From positions 1 through 44,610 of the IMG/VR virus record IMGVR_UViG_3300036851_000139: a DNA stretch of 44,610 nt. One strand, 5' to 3'. The number at the start of each line of letters is the position of its first letter. The first letter of the stretch is position 1. This DNA is from a virus. The notes under the pieces are model-generated. The model saw only the letters and a program-made list of their open reading frames with translations, did no database searches and was not told the DNA's origin. Shown here in pieces: positions 37,697 through 44,610 of the stretch. The position numbers and the translations under genes are program-made.

Positions 37697-38507
37697 TTAC
37701 GAGTTGAACAGCACGCCCTGAAGGCGGCGGTTGCTGATTGTCATGTTGCCCGCAAAGCCCATGAGCTTGACGCTGGCGTCTTGGTTGACGCTCATGCGCT
37801 TCGGCCCGATGGCGTTGAAATTCCGGTCGCGGTGCGGCCGATATTTCACGTAACGGGTGTTGAGGAAGTACATGGTGTTCGTCGGGCAGCCGCCGACCGG
37901 GATCGGGTCGGTCGAATAACCCTGGAAGCCACCATCCAGCAGCACGTCGGCTGAGCGGTACTTCAGGGATTCGAAACCAGTCTCGCCGACGCGAACCGCT
38001 TCCGTGCGCTGGATCGCCTGCAACGACTGGTTATAGAGTTCCCAGAAGTTGTTGTCGGCCGTGATGAGGTCCACCTTGTCCGTGCCACGAACCAGCTGGT
38101 TCGCAACAGTGTCCATGTAGCCTTTCATGTTGGCCGCAGACGCGGCGGCGCCGCCGTCGGCGATCGCAGCGAACTTGATGTTGCGCCAGAACTCCCAGGT
38201 CGCCGGATCGATGCCGCCGACTGCGCCAACGCTCGGCGTTTTCGAGACGAGCTGCTGAAGGCCGCCGATGCTCTTGGGCGTGGTGCCGTCAGAGTAGACG
38301 CCAGTGGCGATCAGGCTTTCCAACGAACGTTCAGCGTTCGCGACGCGACCGCCGATCAGCTCGATCATCCGCTCTTCGCCGGAGTTCTGGAGTTCTTCCA
38401 GGCCGGAGATGGAGACCGCGACTGCAGCCTGTCGGATTTGGAACACCGCAGCGGAGAAGATTTGCTGCGGAGCGATATTCAACGTTTCGTAGCCCGAATA
38501 CCACATA
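37697..38507 (-). CDS. Major capsid protein, exon 2
   Basis: This encodes the C-terminal 269-270 residues of the capsid shell protein (HK97-fold type). It begins in the middle of the E-loop/spine region with MWYSGYETLNIAPQ, then QAAVAVSISGLEELQNSGEE and a P-domain. No ribosome-binding site or proper N-terminus precedes it, and a stop lies just upstream. Joined with exon 1 after intron removal it gives a 342-aa protein, the usual length for this group. Confidence 0.9.
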
Positions 38508-39393
38508 CGGTCTGTTACTTAAGTGACCTGCTGTTAAGCAGGCGGAGCAACCTCTTCGGATCGCTCTCCCCGGTTTCGTTGGGCAGTTATTGCCGGGGTC
38601 CAGACTGTCGCATCCTCTCGAAAGAGGTCTTCCCGCTCAGTCGTTCACGCTGCACACCTTGCGGCTGCTTGCGCCCTGTCACCCACTTCTGGGCTTCCAA
38701 GTCAATCAGGGAAGATTTATCCACGATTATGTTGATTCTATTCGACTTTCACGCCGCTTGTGGTAGAATTATCGGCGTAATCTAACTTGAGATTTTTATG
38801 GCGAAACGCGGAGATACCGTCACTTGCCCAGTTTGCAGCAAGCAGTTTTATCGCTTTCCGTCTGAGACCAAGAAGCGTCAGACATGCTCCCGAACTTGTG
38901 CCGCTCGCATGTTCCGAGACAAAGGAACAACCGAACAGTGCGTCGTTTGCGGTAAGGCCTTTTGGCGGTCTCCCAATCTCGCTAAGCGAGGGATGGGAAA
39001 ATATTGCTCAAAAGCCTGCAACGGCGAAGGCAGCAAGAAGCAAGTCAATCGTTCTTGTCTTCAGTGCGGCGTTGACTTTTCAGTCCCGCTACACAGAACG
39101 CTTACAAAGAACGGTGCCAACTTCTGCGGCCACAAGTGCCGGCTCACCTTCCGCCGCAAGCTTCGCAAGCGCAATGAACAAGAGATGTTCACCAACTGGC
39201 AGAAGCGAGAGTGGAAAGACGAGAAGTGCATCAGATGTGATGCAGTCGATAAACTCGAACTCGACCACATCACCCCGCGGTTTGCGGGAGGGAAAGCAGA
39301 AAAGAACAACGCCCAAACTCTCTGCCGGCCTTGCAACCGAAAGAAATTTTGGACGGACGATTACCCGCTATATATCGCCTTTCTCAAGCAGCG
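38508..39393 (-). ncRNA. Group I self-splicing intron in the capsid gene
   Basis: About 886 nt on the leftward strand. The catalytic core lies near the 3' end: GACTG (38642-38638) pairs with CAGTC (38607-38603) as P7 around a P8 hairpin CCTCT-TTCG-AGAGG. A P9 hairpin follows (CCCCGG/CCGGGG, 38598-38568), and the intron ends in G at 38508. At the 5' end the exon sequence TGCT pairs with GGTA to give a U-G pair at the splice point, extended by CGCT/AGCG, as in P1. ATATA next to it can pair with the 3' exon TATGT as P10. Exact borders are inferred from these pairings and from the reading frame. Confidence 0.8.
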
Positions 39394-39412
39394 AGCAGAA
39401 TCGGTTGGTTAG
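38798..39412 (+). CDS. HNH homing endonuclease, antisense inside the intron
   Basis: A 204-aa protein with an N-terminal array of three zinc-finger-like motifs: CPVCSKQF...CSRTC, CVVCGKAF...CSKAC and CLQCGVDF...CGHKC. The C-terminal HNH domain has CIRCDAVDKLELDHITPRFAGG and QTLCRPCNRKK. It should cut an intronless capsid gene near the insertion site. The gene runs opposite to the intron RNA, so it must be expressed from its own promoter. Its last 19 nt run into capsid exon 1 on the other strand. Confidence 0.9.
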   Translation: MAKRGDTVTCPVCSKQFYRFPSETKKRQTCSRTCAARMFRDKGTTEQCVVCGKAFWRSPNLAKRGMGKYCSKACNGEGSKKQVNRSCLQCGVDFSVPLHRTLTKNGANFCGHKCRLTFRRKLRKRNEQEMFTNWQKREWKDEKCIRCDAVDKLELDHITPRFAGGKAEKNNAQTLCRPCNRKKFWTDDYPLYIAFLKQRAESVG

Positions 39413-39611
39413 TCGTGCCATTCAAAGCGTACTCCAGCTCTTCCCAGATCGTGGTGCCGCCGTCGATTGGCGAATAGGATCGGGTGTTGCCGCGCTTCTG
39501 TAGATAGCTGAGCAACATATTATTTCTGGTTACGTTGTCAGCGGCCTTCTTGCTACGATTCTCGATCGTCGTAGCCACGATGTCGTCAATTGACGGATTG
39601 GGGGTGGCCAT
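39394..39611 (-). CDS. Major capsid protein, exon 1
   Basis: This encodes residues 1 to 72 plus two bases of a shared codon: MATPNPSIDDIVATTIENRS, DNVTRNNMLLSYLQKRG and GGTTIWEELEYAL, the N-arm typical of this capsid group. AAGGAG precedes the ATG at 39611. Without splicing the frame would stop after seven more residues beyond Gln-Pro (ILLAA then TGA). With splicing at 39394/38507 the frame continues without shift. Confidence 0.9.
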
Positions 39612-39614
39612 GAT

Positions 39615-39633
39615 GGCTCCTTGTGAGGGAGCC
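39615..39633 (-). promoter_or_regulatory. Hairpin covering the capsid ribosome-binding site
   Basis: Read leftward: GGCTCC, a 7-base loop, GGAGCC, ending three bases before the capsid ATG. The 3' arm contains the AAGGAG core, so the structure could limit or time capsid translation relative to the scaffold. There is no T-run, so it is not a terminator. Confidence 0.55.
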
Positions 39634-39641
39634 CGCATCTC

Positions 39642-40727
39642 TTAGCCGGCGCGAACCTGATGGATGGCTGCGCGCACGTCATCGTAGACATTACCTTCGC
39701 TCGGAGCCCTTGCCGGCGGACGAGAGTTCGCCGAGGAGCCCTTGATGCTGACAGCTGCCCTTGATGCCTGCGCGGCCTTCTCGGCCACCTTGGCGGTTTG
39801 GGCTTGCTGTGTTTCAGCCTGTTGAGCGGCGATGACCTTCGAACGCACATCCGGGTTGAGCCAGACGGCGCGGTCGTAGGCTTTCTCCAGCAACTCCATC
39901 GGAGACATATTCGGATTTGCCAGCCGGACCTCGTTGATAAGGTCGGGGAGGAATTCCTCGACATCGGCATAGTGCAGCTTTGAGGCCGCGAACTGCTGCG
40001 TCAGTGTGAGGTTGTTTCCGAACTCGATGGACTGAAGGCGCTGCTCTAGCGCGGTAATCTGCGGGATGACTTGCGGAGCCGCCTCAGTTCGCACCTGCGG
40101 TTGAGCCGCGGGCGGATTTGTTGCGAGTTCTGCGAGGTTGATGCCATGCGTCTGGGCCAGCCACATGATCGCCTGTGCAGGCTGCGTCTCCAGGAAACGT
40201 TGACCGTCCATCAGGCGTTGAATGCCCTGTTCGGTCGTCATTCCCCGGCGTTGCGATTCCTGCGCGATAGGCGTCAGTGCTTGCTCGTAACGCTTGGTCT
40301 GCTCGGAATACTGACGGAAGCCTTTGGACGCCTCGTCTTCCCTCTTGAGGACCGCGTTTTGAATCGCGGGAGGGAGATTTTGCCAAAGGGCCTTGGCATC
40401 AGCCGCCCAGCTGACAGGAGCGGCAACGGCAGCGGTTGATGGCTGCACCTCGCTTGGCTTTGTCGTGCTTTCCGGGGGCGGTAATTTCGGGTCGGGAGCG
40501 GCGGCCTGTACAGGCGCTGCATCCTTGGAAATGAATTTGCCGTCAGGGCCGCGCACACGTTCCGGTGCGGCTTCGACAGGCTGGTCTGGTTCTGGTGCCT
40601 CAGGAGCCTCTTCCGGCTCACCCTTCAGGCTCGTGATTGCTTCCCGAACCGCGTCGTTCACCTCGTCGCGGGCGGAAACTGGATCGACTGGAGCTTCGAT
40701 TACCTTGTCTTCAACTTCATCGGCCAT
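39642..40727 (-). CDS. Scaffolding protein
   Basis: A 361-aa protein directly before the capsid gene. The front is acidic and Pro/Ala-rich (residues 5-110, PEEAPEAPEPDQPVEAAP). Helical stretches follow (NAVLKREDEASKGFRQYSEQ, ITALEQRLQSIEFG) and a basic-Ser/Pro end (GSSANSRPPARAPSEG). Composition and place are typical of podovirus scaffolds, which guide shell assembly and leave before packaging. The ATG at 40727 has AAGG upstream and overlaps the preceding stop. Confidence 0.85.
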   Translation of the reverse strand: MADEVEDKVIEAPVDPVSARDEVNDAVREAITSLKGEPEEAPEAPEPDQPVEAAPERVRGPDGKFISKDAAPVQAAAPDPKLPPPESTTKPSEVQPSTAAVAAPVSWAADAKALWQNLPPAIQNAVLKREDEASKGFRQYSEQTKRYEQALTPIAQESQRRGMTTEQGIQRLMDGQRFLETQPAQAIMWLAQTHGINLAELATNPPAAQPQVRTEAAPQVIPQITALEQRLQSIEFGNNLTLTQQFAASKLHYADVEEFLPDLINEVRLANPNMSPMELLEKAYDRAVWLNPDVRSKVIAAQQAETQQAQTAKVAEKAAQASRAAVSIKGSSANSRPPARAPSEGNVYDDVRAAIHQVRAG

Positions 40728-41047
40728 CAATCACCTTCTATGTTGAATAAGCGAGGGCGGTAGCCCTGCTTCACCATCTGATATGCTTGCGCCACGTCTC
40801 CAGCGATGCTCTGCTCACGCACGGGCTGGGGCCGCTCCCGGTCGTTGCCCTTCTCGACAACTCCGGCCTCCCTGGTCCACCTGCGAAACTGAGACTTGCT
40901 GTCAGTGCGGCGTCCGTCCGCGTAGGCATGATGCTCAAGGGCTTCGCCCAGGCTGTCAGAGATGACATGGACGCGATCTCGGCGCGGTGGCGCTGAGTGT
41001 TTCGGAACGACCCTGCCGTTTCGATAGACGAAGGATTCGCGGGTCAT
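40727..41047 (-). CDS. Hypothetical protein between portal and scaffold
   Basis: A 106-aa basic protein (YRNGRVVPKHSAPPRRDRVHVI, SDSLGEALEHHAYADGRRT). Overlaps its neighbours by 1-4 nt, so it is translated together with portal and scaffold. May be a minor head component or assembly factor. No family is recognised. Confidence 0.65.
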   Translation of the reverse strand: MTRESFVYRNGRVVPKHSAPPRRDRVHVISDSLGEALEHHAYADGRRTDSKSQFRRWTREAGVVEKGNDRERPQPVREQSIAGDVAQAYQMVKQGYRPRLFNIEGD

Positions 41048-41406
41048 GAGGTTGCTACATGAGGAACAAACTTAGAAAAGTTCTCCTTCACAGGAGGAAG
41101 CTCCCGGCGCTTCAGCGGCTTGATCGACACCAGCAACTGATATTTGAGTGCATTGATTGCGGCGTGCATCTTGCCCGCAATCGCAGCGTCATCGTCGGTC
41201 GGTGCGACCACAAACGACGCTTCCCCCTGGCAAGCCTGCGCCCCCATCGTAACGGGATGCGCAACGACGACGCCGATCATGGTCCCCGTCGAATCCCAAA
41301 CCGGGGCCGGGCATTTGATCTGCGTGAACTTGCTGTGAGCCTGCGCGATCGGCTGGATTGTCTTGCGGATGCGCATGACGGATGCGCCCAGTTCGGTTGA
41401 GTTCAT
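41044..41406 (-). CDS. Hypothetical protein after portal
   Basis: A 120-aa protein with a beta-type middle (KCPAPVWDSTGTMIGVVVAHP, CQGEASFVVAPTDDDAAIAGK) and a basic helical end. The ATG overlaps the portal stop (ATGA). No family is recognised. Confidence 0.65.
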   Translation of the reverse strand: MNSTELGASVMRIRKTIQPIAQAHSKFTQIKCPAPVWDSTGTMIGVVVAHPVTMGAQACQGEASFVVAPTDDDAAIAGKMHAAINALKYQLLVSIKPLKRRELPPVKENFSKFVPHVATS

Positions 41407-43826
41407 GCTTTCACCTTCGGGTTCGGTTGCATCGCCTCTTTCGCCTTGGCCTCTCGGACCTTCTCGCCAAGCTCGAACTCGTGTTCGCCGGCCTCGGCAT
41501 CACGCTCCGCAGCGCGCTCGGCCATCTCATCATCGCGGACGGCAGCGCGTTCGTTGATCTCTGCGTCGCGCTCGGCGGCCTCAGTCTCGATCGCCATCTT
41601 CTGCTGATCGACCTGCAGCTCCATCCCCATTCTCTGGCGCTCCATCTCCATGCGCTCGCGTTCGAGCTGGAGCTTTTGCTGGTCAATCTGAAGCTGGGCT
41701 TGCGCCTTCATCAGTTCGATTTGCGCCTTCTGCTGCGACAGCGCCAAATCCTGCTCGCCCTTCTGCTTGTCGAGCGCAGCCTTTTGCTGCATGCTCTGTG
41801 CATTCAGCTCAGCTTTTTGCTTTTCGCCCTGTGCCTTGACCTCTTCAGGGCTCGGCGGCTTGGGTGCCGGGTTCTTCGCAGCCTGCGATAGCTGCTCGAT
41901 CGCCTGCTCCCACACGCCCTCGACATCGCGCCCTGCACCAAAGCGCCTGAAGGCAAACAGGACCGACTGACCCAATGCTGGCATGAGTTGCGGAACGGCC
42001 TGGGCGATCGGAATGGACTTCTCCAGGAAGCCGCCGACCGCGGTAAACATCTCGACGACGGACTCCTTGGCCGCCTGCTTGTCGACCTCCACCGTGCTGT
42101 CGGTCTCGATGTCGATGCGGAACGTCCGCATCTTGTCGTTCTTCAGAAGCGCGCACGCTTCCATGAACCTCTTTTGCGCCAACGCATTAAAATCGGGCGG
42201 AGGTGGCTGCAGGCCGGGAGCGGGAGGCATGCCCCCGGCCGCGCCATCCACGGGCGGAGGTGACACGCCCGGTTCAGCTTCAAGCGGAGGCCCGCCGTTG
42301 TGGCCCATTTGCGGCTGTTGGGGCGGGGCTGGTGGCGCCTCGGCCTTCAGTTCGTCCGCGATGAGCGGCAGCATGCCCGTCATCTCGGCGAGGATTTCAG
42401 GGGAGAACTGCTCGGAGATGATCTCCGCCGCTATGCGGATGGCGTCGCCAGCAAAGCGCGCGACTTCCTTCTTGCGATCCTCCAGACGAAGCGAGGCGAA
42501 CTGACCCTTGATGCGCTGCTCGGTTGCGGTCTTTGCCGTTCCCTGCGCCTGGCCACGAATGATGTCCGACAGGCCCGTAATCTCGGCCATGTCGGCCTTC
42601 ACACGGTCGCGCGCCTCGTAGAGGCGGATCAGCGCCTCCACCACGTCCTTGATCGGGACGAAGTCGACCGACGCCTCAAGGCCTCCCTTTTGCGCAAACT
42701 CGGAATACTTCGCGACGCCGATCATCCGGTTGTCGGCGCCCTCTGAAAGAATGCGCTTCAGTTCCGGGATCGAGGCATCATAAACGCCATTGACGCGCAC
42801 GGCGTCGGTTAGCGCCTTGATGCGCGCTGTCAGATCATCGAGCTCGTCAGCCTGGTCCTGATACTCGACGTAATCCGGGACCGGCACGAGGCAGTCATTG
42901 GTCGTCGTCGCATACAGCGGCTTTGGGCAGGGCCAGAATGATTCCAGTTGCAGCGGGTCATCCGTGACCTCAAGCGGGGCGTTCTGCCAGTCCGGAGCGA
43001 TGAAGATGACCTTCTTCTCGGACTTGTCCCAGATTTCCACCACGCAGGCGCGGGGCTGGCGCCTCTTCTTCTCCTTGTCGCTCTCCTTGTCCTTCGACCC
43101 GTCACGAAGAGGAACGAGATCGGCGATCGGCCTGCCGGTCTCCTTGTCGATCCCCTTGAAGCGCGCCCGCATCTCCTTGCGGGTCAGCATCTCCTCTTTC
43201 GCGACCCACCACACTTCTTCCCAAACAGGCGATGGCGAGTGCTTAAACTTGTCCCAGGCAACGTAGTCGGTGCAGACTTTCTCGTATGTGACCGGCCGCG
43301 GGGCCAAGCCTGCGTCCTGCGTCGCGTTAGTGGATTCGTTAGCCTGCGGCTGCGAACCTAGATCCTCGGGCGCGCCATACGTCGGCTCATAGCGCTCCCA
43401 AAGCGTGCCGCGCCCGCACAGAAGATAATCGAGCACCGACTTCTGCATCGACGGGTGCAGATATCCGACCTCGATTTGCACCTCCAGCGCCCGCTCCAGC
43501 GTCATGCTGGAGATGCGGGCCAGCGGGTCTTTGTCGAGGTAGCGCCGCTCAGCAACAGGCTGCGGGGCTTTCAGATAGATCGCGGGCTGCAGCGTCTGGA
43601 TGTTCGACCAGAGCGCATTGAACCGGGCGCCAGACGGTTGCGGCGTGCCGTTAGAATCGGCCTGGCGCTCGTCCCTGTATCGGCGAATGATCTTCCGACA
43701 GCGATCGAGCCATGGCTTGAACTCGTCGTCATAGGCCGCAATCTGGTCAGTCCAGTATTTGACGAGCGCAGCGTCTTGCGTCCCCGGTTTTTCGTCCTGG
43801 GCCGAGATGTTGGGGTCATCGGCCAT
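41403..43826 (-). CDS. Portal protein with long coiled-coil C-terminus
   Basis: An 807-aa protein. The first 520 residues follow the podovirus portal layout: a basic helical front (WTDQIAAYDDEFKPWLDRCRK), SMQKSVLDYLLCGRGTLWERY, and the stem region (AEITGLSDIIRGQAQGTAKTATEQRIKGQFASLRL). From about 520-590 it is Pro/Gly-rich, then a Gln/Glu/Ala-rich coiled coil of about 150 residues closes the protein, probably the internal barrel. The ATG (43826) shares a base with the stop of the beta-rich gene (TGATG). Confidence 0.9.
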   Translation of the reverse strand: MADDPNISAQDEKPGTQDAALVKYWTDQIAAYDDEFKPWLDRCRKIIRRYRDERQADSNGTPQPSGARFNALWSNIQTLQPAIYLKAPQPVAERRYLDKDPLARISSMTLERALEVQIEVGYLHPSMQKSVLDYLLCGRGTLWERYEPTYGAPEDLGSQPQANESTNATQDAGLAPRPVTYEKVCTDYVAWDKFKHSPSPVWEEVWWVAKEEMLTRKEMRARFKGIDKETGRPIADLVPLRDGSKDKESDKEKKRRQPRACVVEIWDKSEKKVIFIAPDWQNAPLEVTDDPLQLESFWPCPKPLYATTTNDCLVPVPDYVEYQDQADELDDLTARIKALTDAVRVNGVYDASIPELKRILSEGADNRMIGVAKYSEFAQKGGLEASVDFVPIKDVVEALIRLYEARDRVKADMAEITGLSDIIRGQAQGTAKTATEQRIKGQFASLRLEDRKKEVARFAGDAIRIAAEIISEQFSPEILAEMTGMLPLIADELKAEAPPAPPQQPQMGHNGGPPLEAEPGVSPPPVDGAAGGMPPAPGLQPPPPDFNALAQKRFMEACALLKNDKMRTFRIDIETDSTVEVDKQAAKESVVEMFTAVGGFLEKSIPIAQAVPQLMPALGQSVLFAFRRFGAGRDVEGVWEQAIEQLSQAAKNPAPKPPSPEEVKAQGEKQKAELNAQSMQQKAALDKQKGEQDLALSQQKAQIELMKAQAQLQIDQQKLQLERERMEMERQRMGMELQVDQQKMAIETEAAERDAEINERAAVRDDEMAERAAERDAEAGEHEFELGEKVREAKAKEAMQPNPKVKA

Positions 43827-44610
43827 CAGCTGAAGTTCCAACCGGTATTGCCGCCGCCATCAATAGAGTTGCCCGCGTTGAACGTCGCGCCACCCAACGC
43901 GGTGCTATTGATGATCGTGCAGAAACTACAGGTATTGGTGCCGGCGGCATCCGAGAACGTGAATGGCGACGCCGTCGAGCTTTGCACGGTCAGGCGCGAA
44001 CTCGTCGACGACCCTGCCAGCGACAAGCTGCCGACAGTAACGGTCAGCCCGGTCTGAAACGTGTAGCTACGCGCGAGCGTTGATGGATCAACCGTGAAAG
44101 CTCCCGTGAACGTCGCGCCCCCATTCATCTGCACTTCGGCGCTGTTGAACAGGCCGTCATGGTACCAATCCAGCCAGCCGCCGAACGACAGGCCCGCCAA
44201 ATTGACAATGCGCACCGAACTCGACCCGCTGAATGTCTCCAGGCGCGCCGTGTTGGCAGTGACCGTGATCCCGGTGTTCGTAAAGCTGAATATCGCCTGG
44301 CCCGTGCCGGAATTCGACGAGGACAGCAGGCGGCTAGCCCCCAGCGTCAGCACGCGCGTTGCAGTGCCGGCTGAAGCAAAATGCGTGGCCTGCATGTTGA
44401 AGTTGTTCGTCACGAGCGTCCCGGCGTTGAGCGTGAACACGCCCTCCGTCAGGAAGTGTGAGCCCAGCGACACAGTGCCTCCAGGCGACTGGATCGTGAC
44501 CGAGCCGAGGAAGCCGCCGGTCAGAACTGTCTGCCCGCCTACGGCAGAGATAGCCGGAAGATGAAGATTCAGGTTCATCGTCCCGGTCTGCACGGCAATC
44601 GTTCCGATGA
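43826..44610 (-). CDS. Beta-rich virion protein, C-terminal part (runs in from right edge)
   Basis: The frame is open from the window end to a stop at 43826 (261 codons visible), so its start lies outside. It is the in-frame continuation of the gene beginning at 1695, joined through the 127-base match. It shows the same Thr/Gly/Ser-rich strand pattern (GTVSLGSHFLTEGVF, TVTANTARLETFSG, WLDWYHDGLFNSAEVQMNGG) and ends in FNAGNSIDGGGNTGWNFS, a form often seen at the end of beta-helix surface proteins. Confidence 0.8.
   Translation of the reverse strand, partial: IGTIAVQTGTMNLNLHLPAISAVGGQTVLTGGFLGSVTIQSPGGTVSLGSHFLTEGVFTLNAGTLVTNNFNMQATHFASAGTATRVLTLGASRLLSSSNSGTGQAIFSFTNTGITVTANTARLETFSGSSSVRIVNLAGLSFGGWLDWYHDGLFNSAEVQMNGGATFTGAFTVDPSTLARSYTFQTGLTVTVGSLSLAGSSTSSRLTVQSSTASPFTFSDAAGTNTCSFCTIINSTALGGATFNAGNSIDGGGNTGWNFS
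44484..44610. repeat. Copy 2 of exact 127-base repeat (window end)
   Basis: Identical to 449-575 over all 127 bases up to the last base of the window. The natural junction is 44483 followed by 449. Confidence 0.9.

Noticed and set aside
1-44610. tRNA or rRNA genes
   Set aside because: No cloverleaf with TTCGA-type arm and acceptor pairing was seen on either strand by eye; a tRNAscan run would settle it.

Overview
The window is an almost complete genome of a temperate, short-tailed (podovirus-like) phage. It has a tyrosine integrase, a divergent CI/Cro-type switch, a large and small terminase, a portal, a scaffold, an HK97-type capsid, head-tail adaptor and hub proteins, and three large ejection proteins. 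There is no tape measure or tail sheath. High GC, frequent GTG/TTG starts and the type of several accessory genes (FkbM methyltransferase, DnaA domain IV protein, DUF551, Gp157) suggest a GC-rich alphaproteobacterial host, probably Hyphomicrobiales. That host call is inference from family resemblance only.

The last 127 bases (44484-44610) repeat 449-575 exactly, and one gene runs off the left edge and continues in frame at the right edge. The natural reading is a circular or circularly permuted genome of about 44,035 bp, with bases 1-448 a diverged allele of 44036-44483.

Layout by region. Leftward late genes cross the window ends: 4881 down to 1 (small proteins, lipoprotein, TerS, TerL, two beta-rich virion proteins), then 44610 down to 26066 (portal, scaffold, capsid, decoration, adaptor, hub, GNAT, ejection proteins, fibres). 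The leftward early/replication operon is 11729-5072 (Cro-like regulator, small membrane proteins, DNA-binding proteins, DnaA domain IV protein, Gp157, SSB-like, Ref-like HNH, RusA, replisome organiser), closed by a strong terminator. The switch is 11529-13316: a rightward repressor operon (11821-13111) lies between two near-identical promoters that carry the same 17-bp operator in the spacer. The rightward accessory operon, 13316-21017, has about 25 small tightly coupled genes, including a Cys-Ser-X repeat protein, DUF551, an Xis-like protein and the integrase. The leftward lysis cassette is 25161-22028 (SAR-type lysozyme, nested Rz/Rz1, holin candidates, periplasmic protein, HTH-phosphoesterase). 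A rightward FkbM gene (25269-26069) is inserted between the fibres and the lysis cassette.

Four things stand out. The major capsid gene is split by a group I intron of about 886 nt that carries an HNH endonuclease on the opposite strand. One accessory protein contains 33 uninterrupted Cys-Ser-X tripeptides. A tandemly duplicated pair of codon-aligned antisense genes shows conservation on both strands. The two early promoters share the same sequence and operator architecture.
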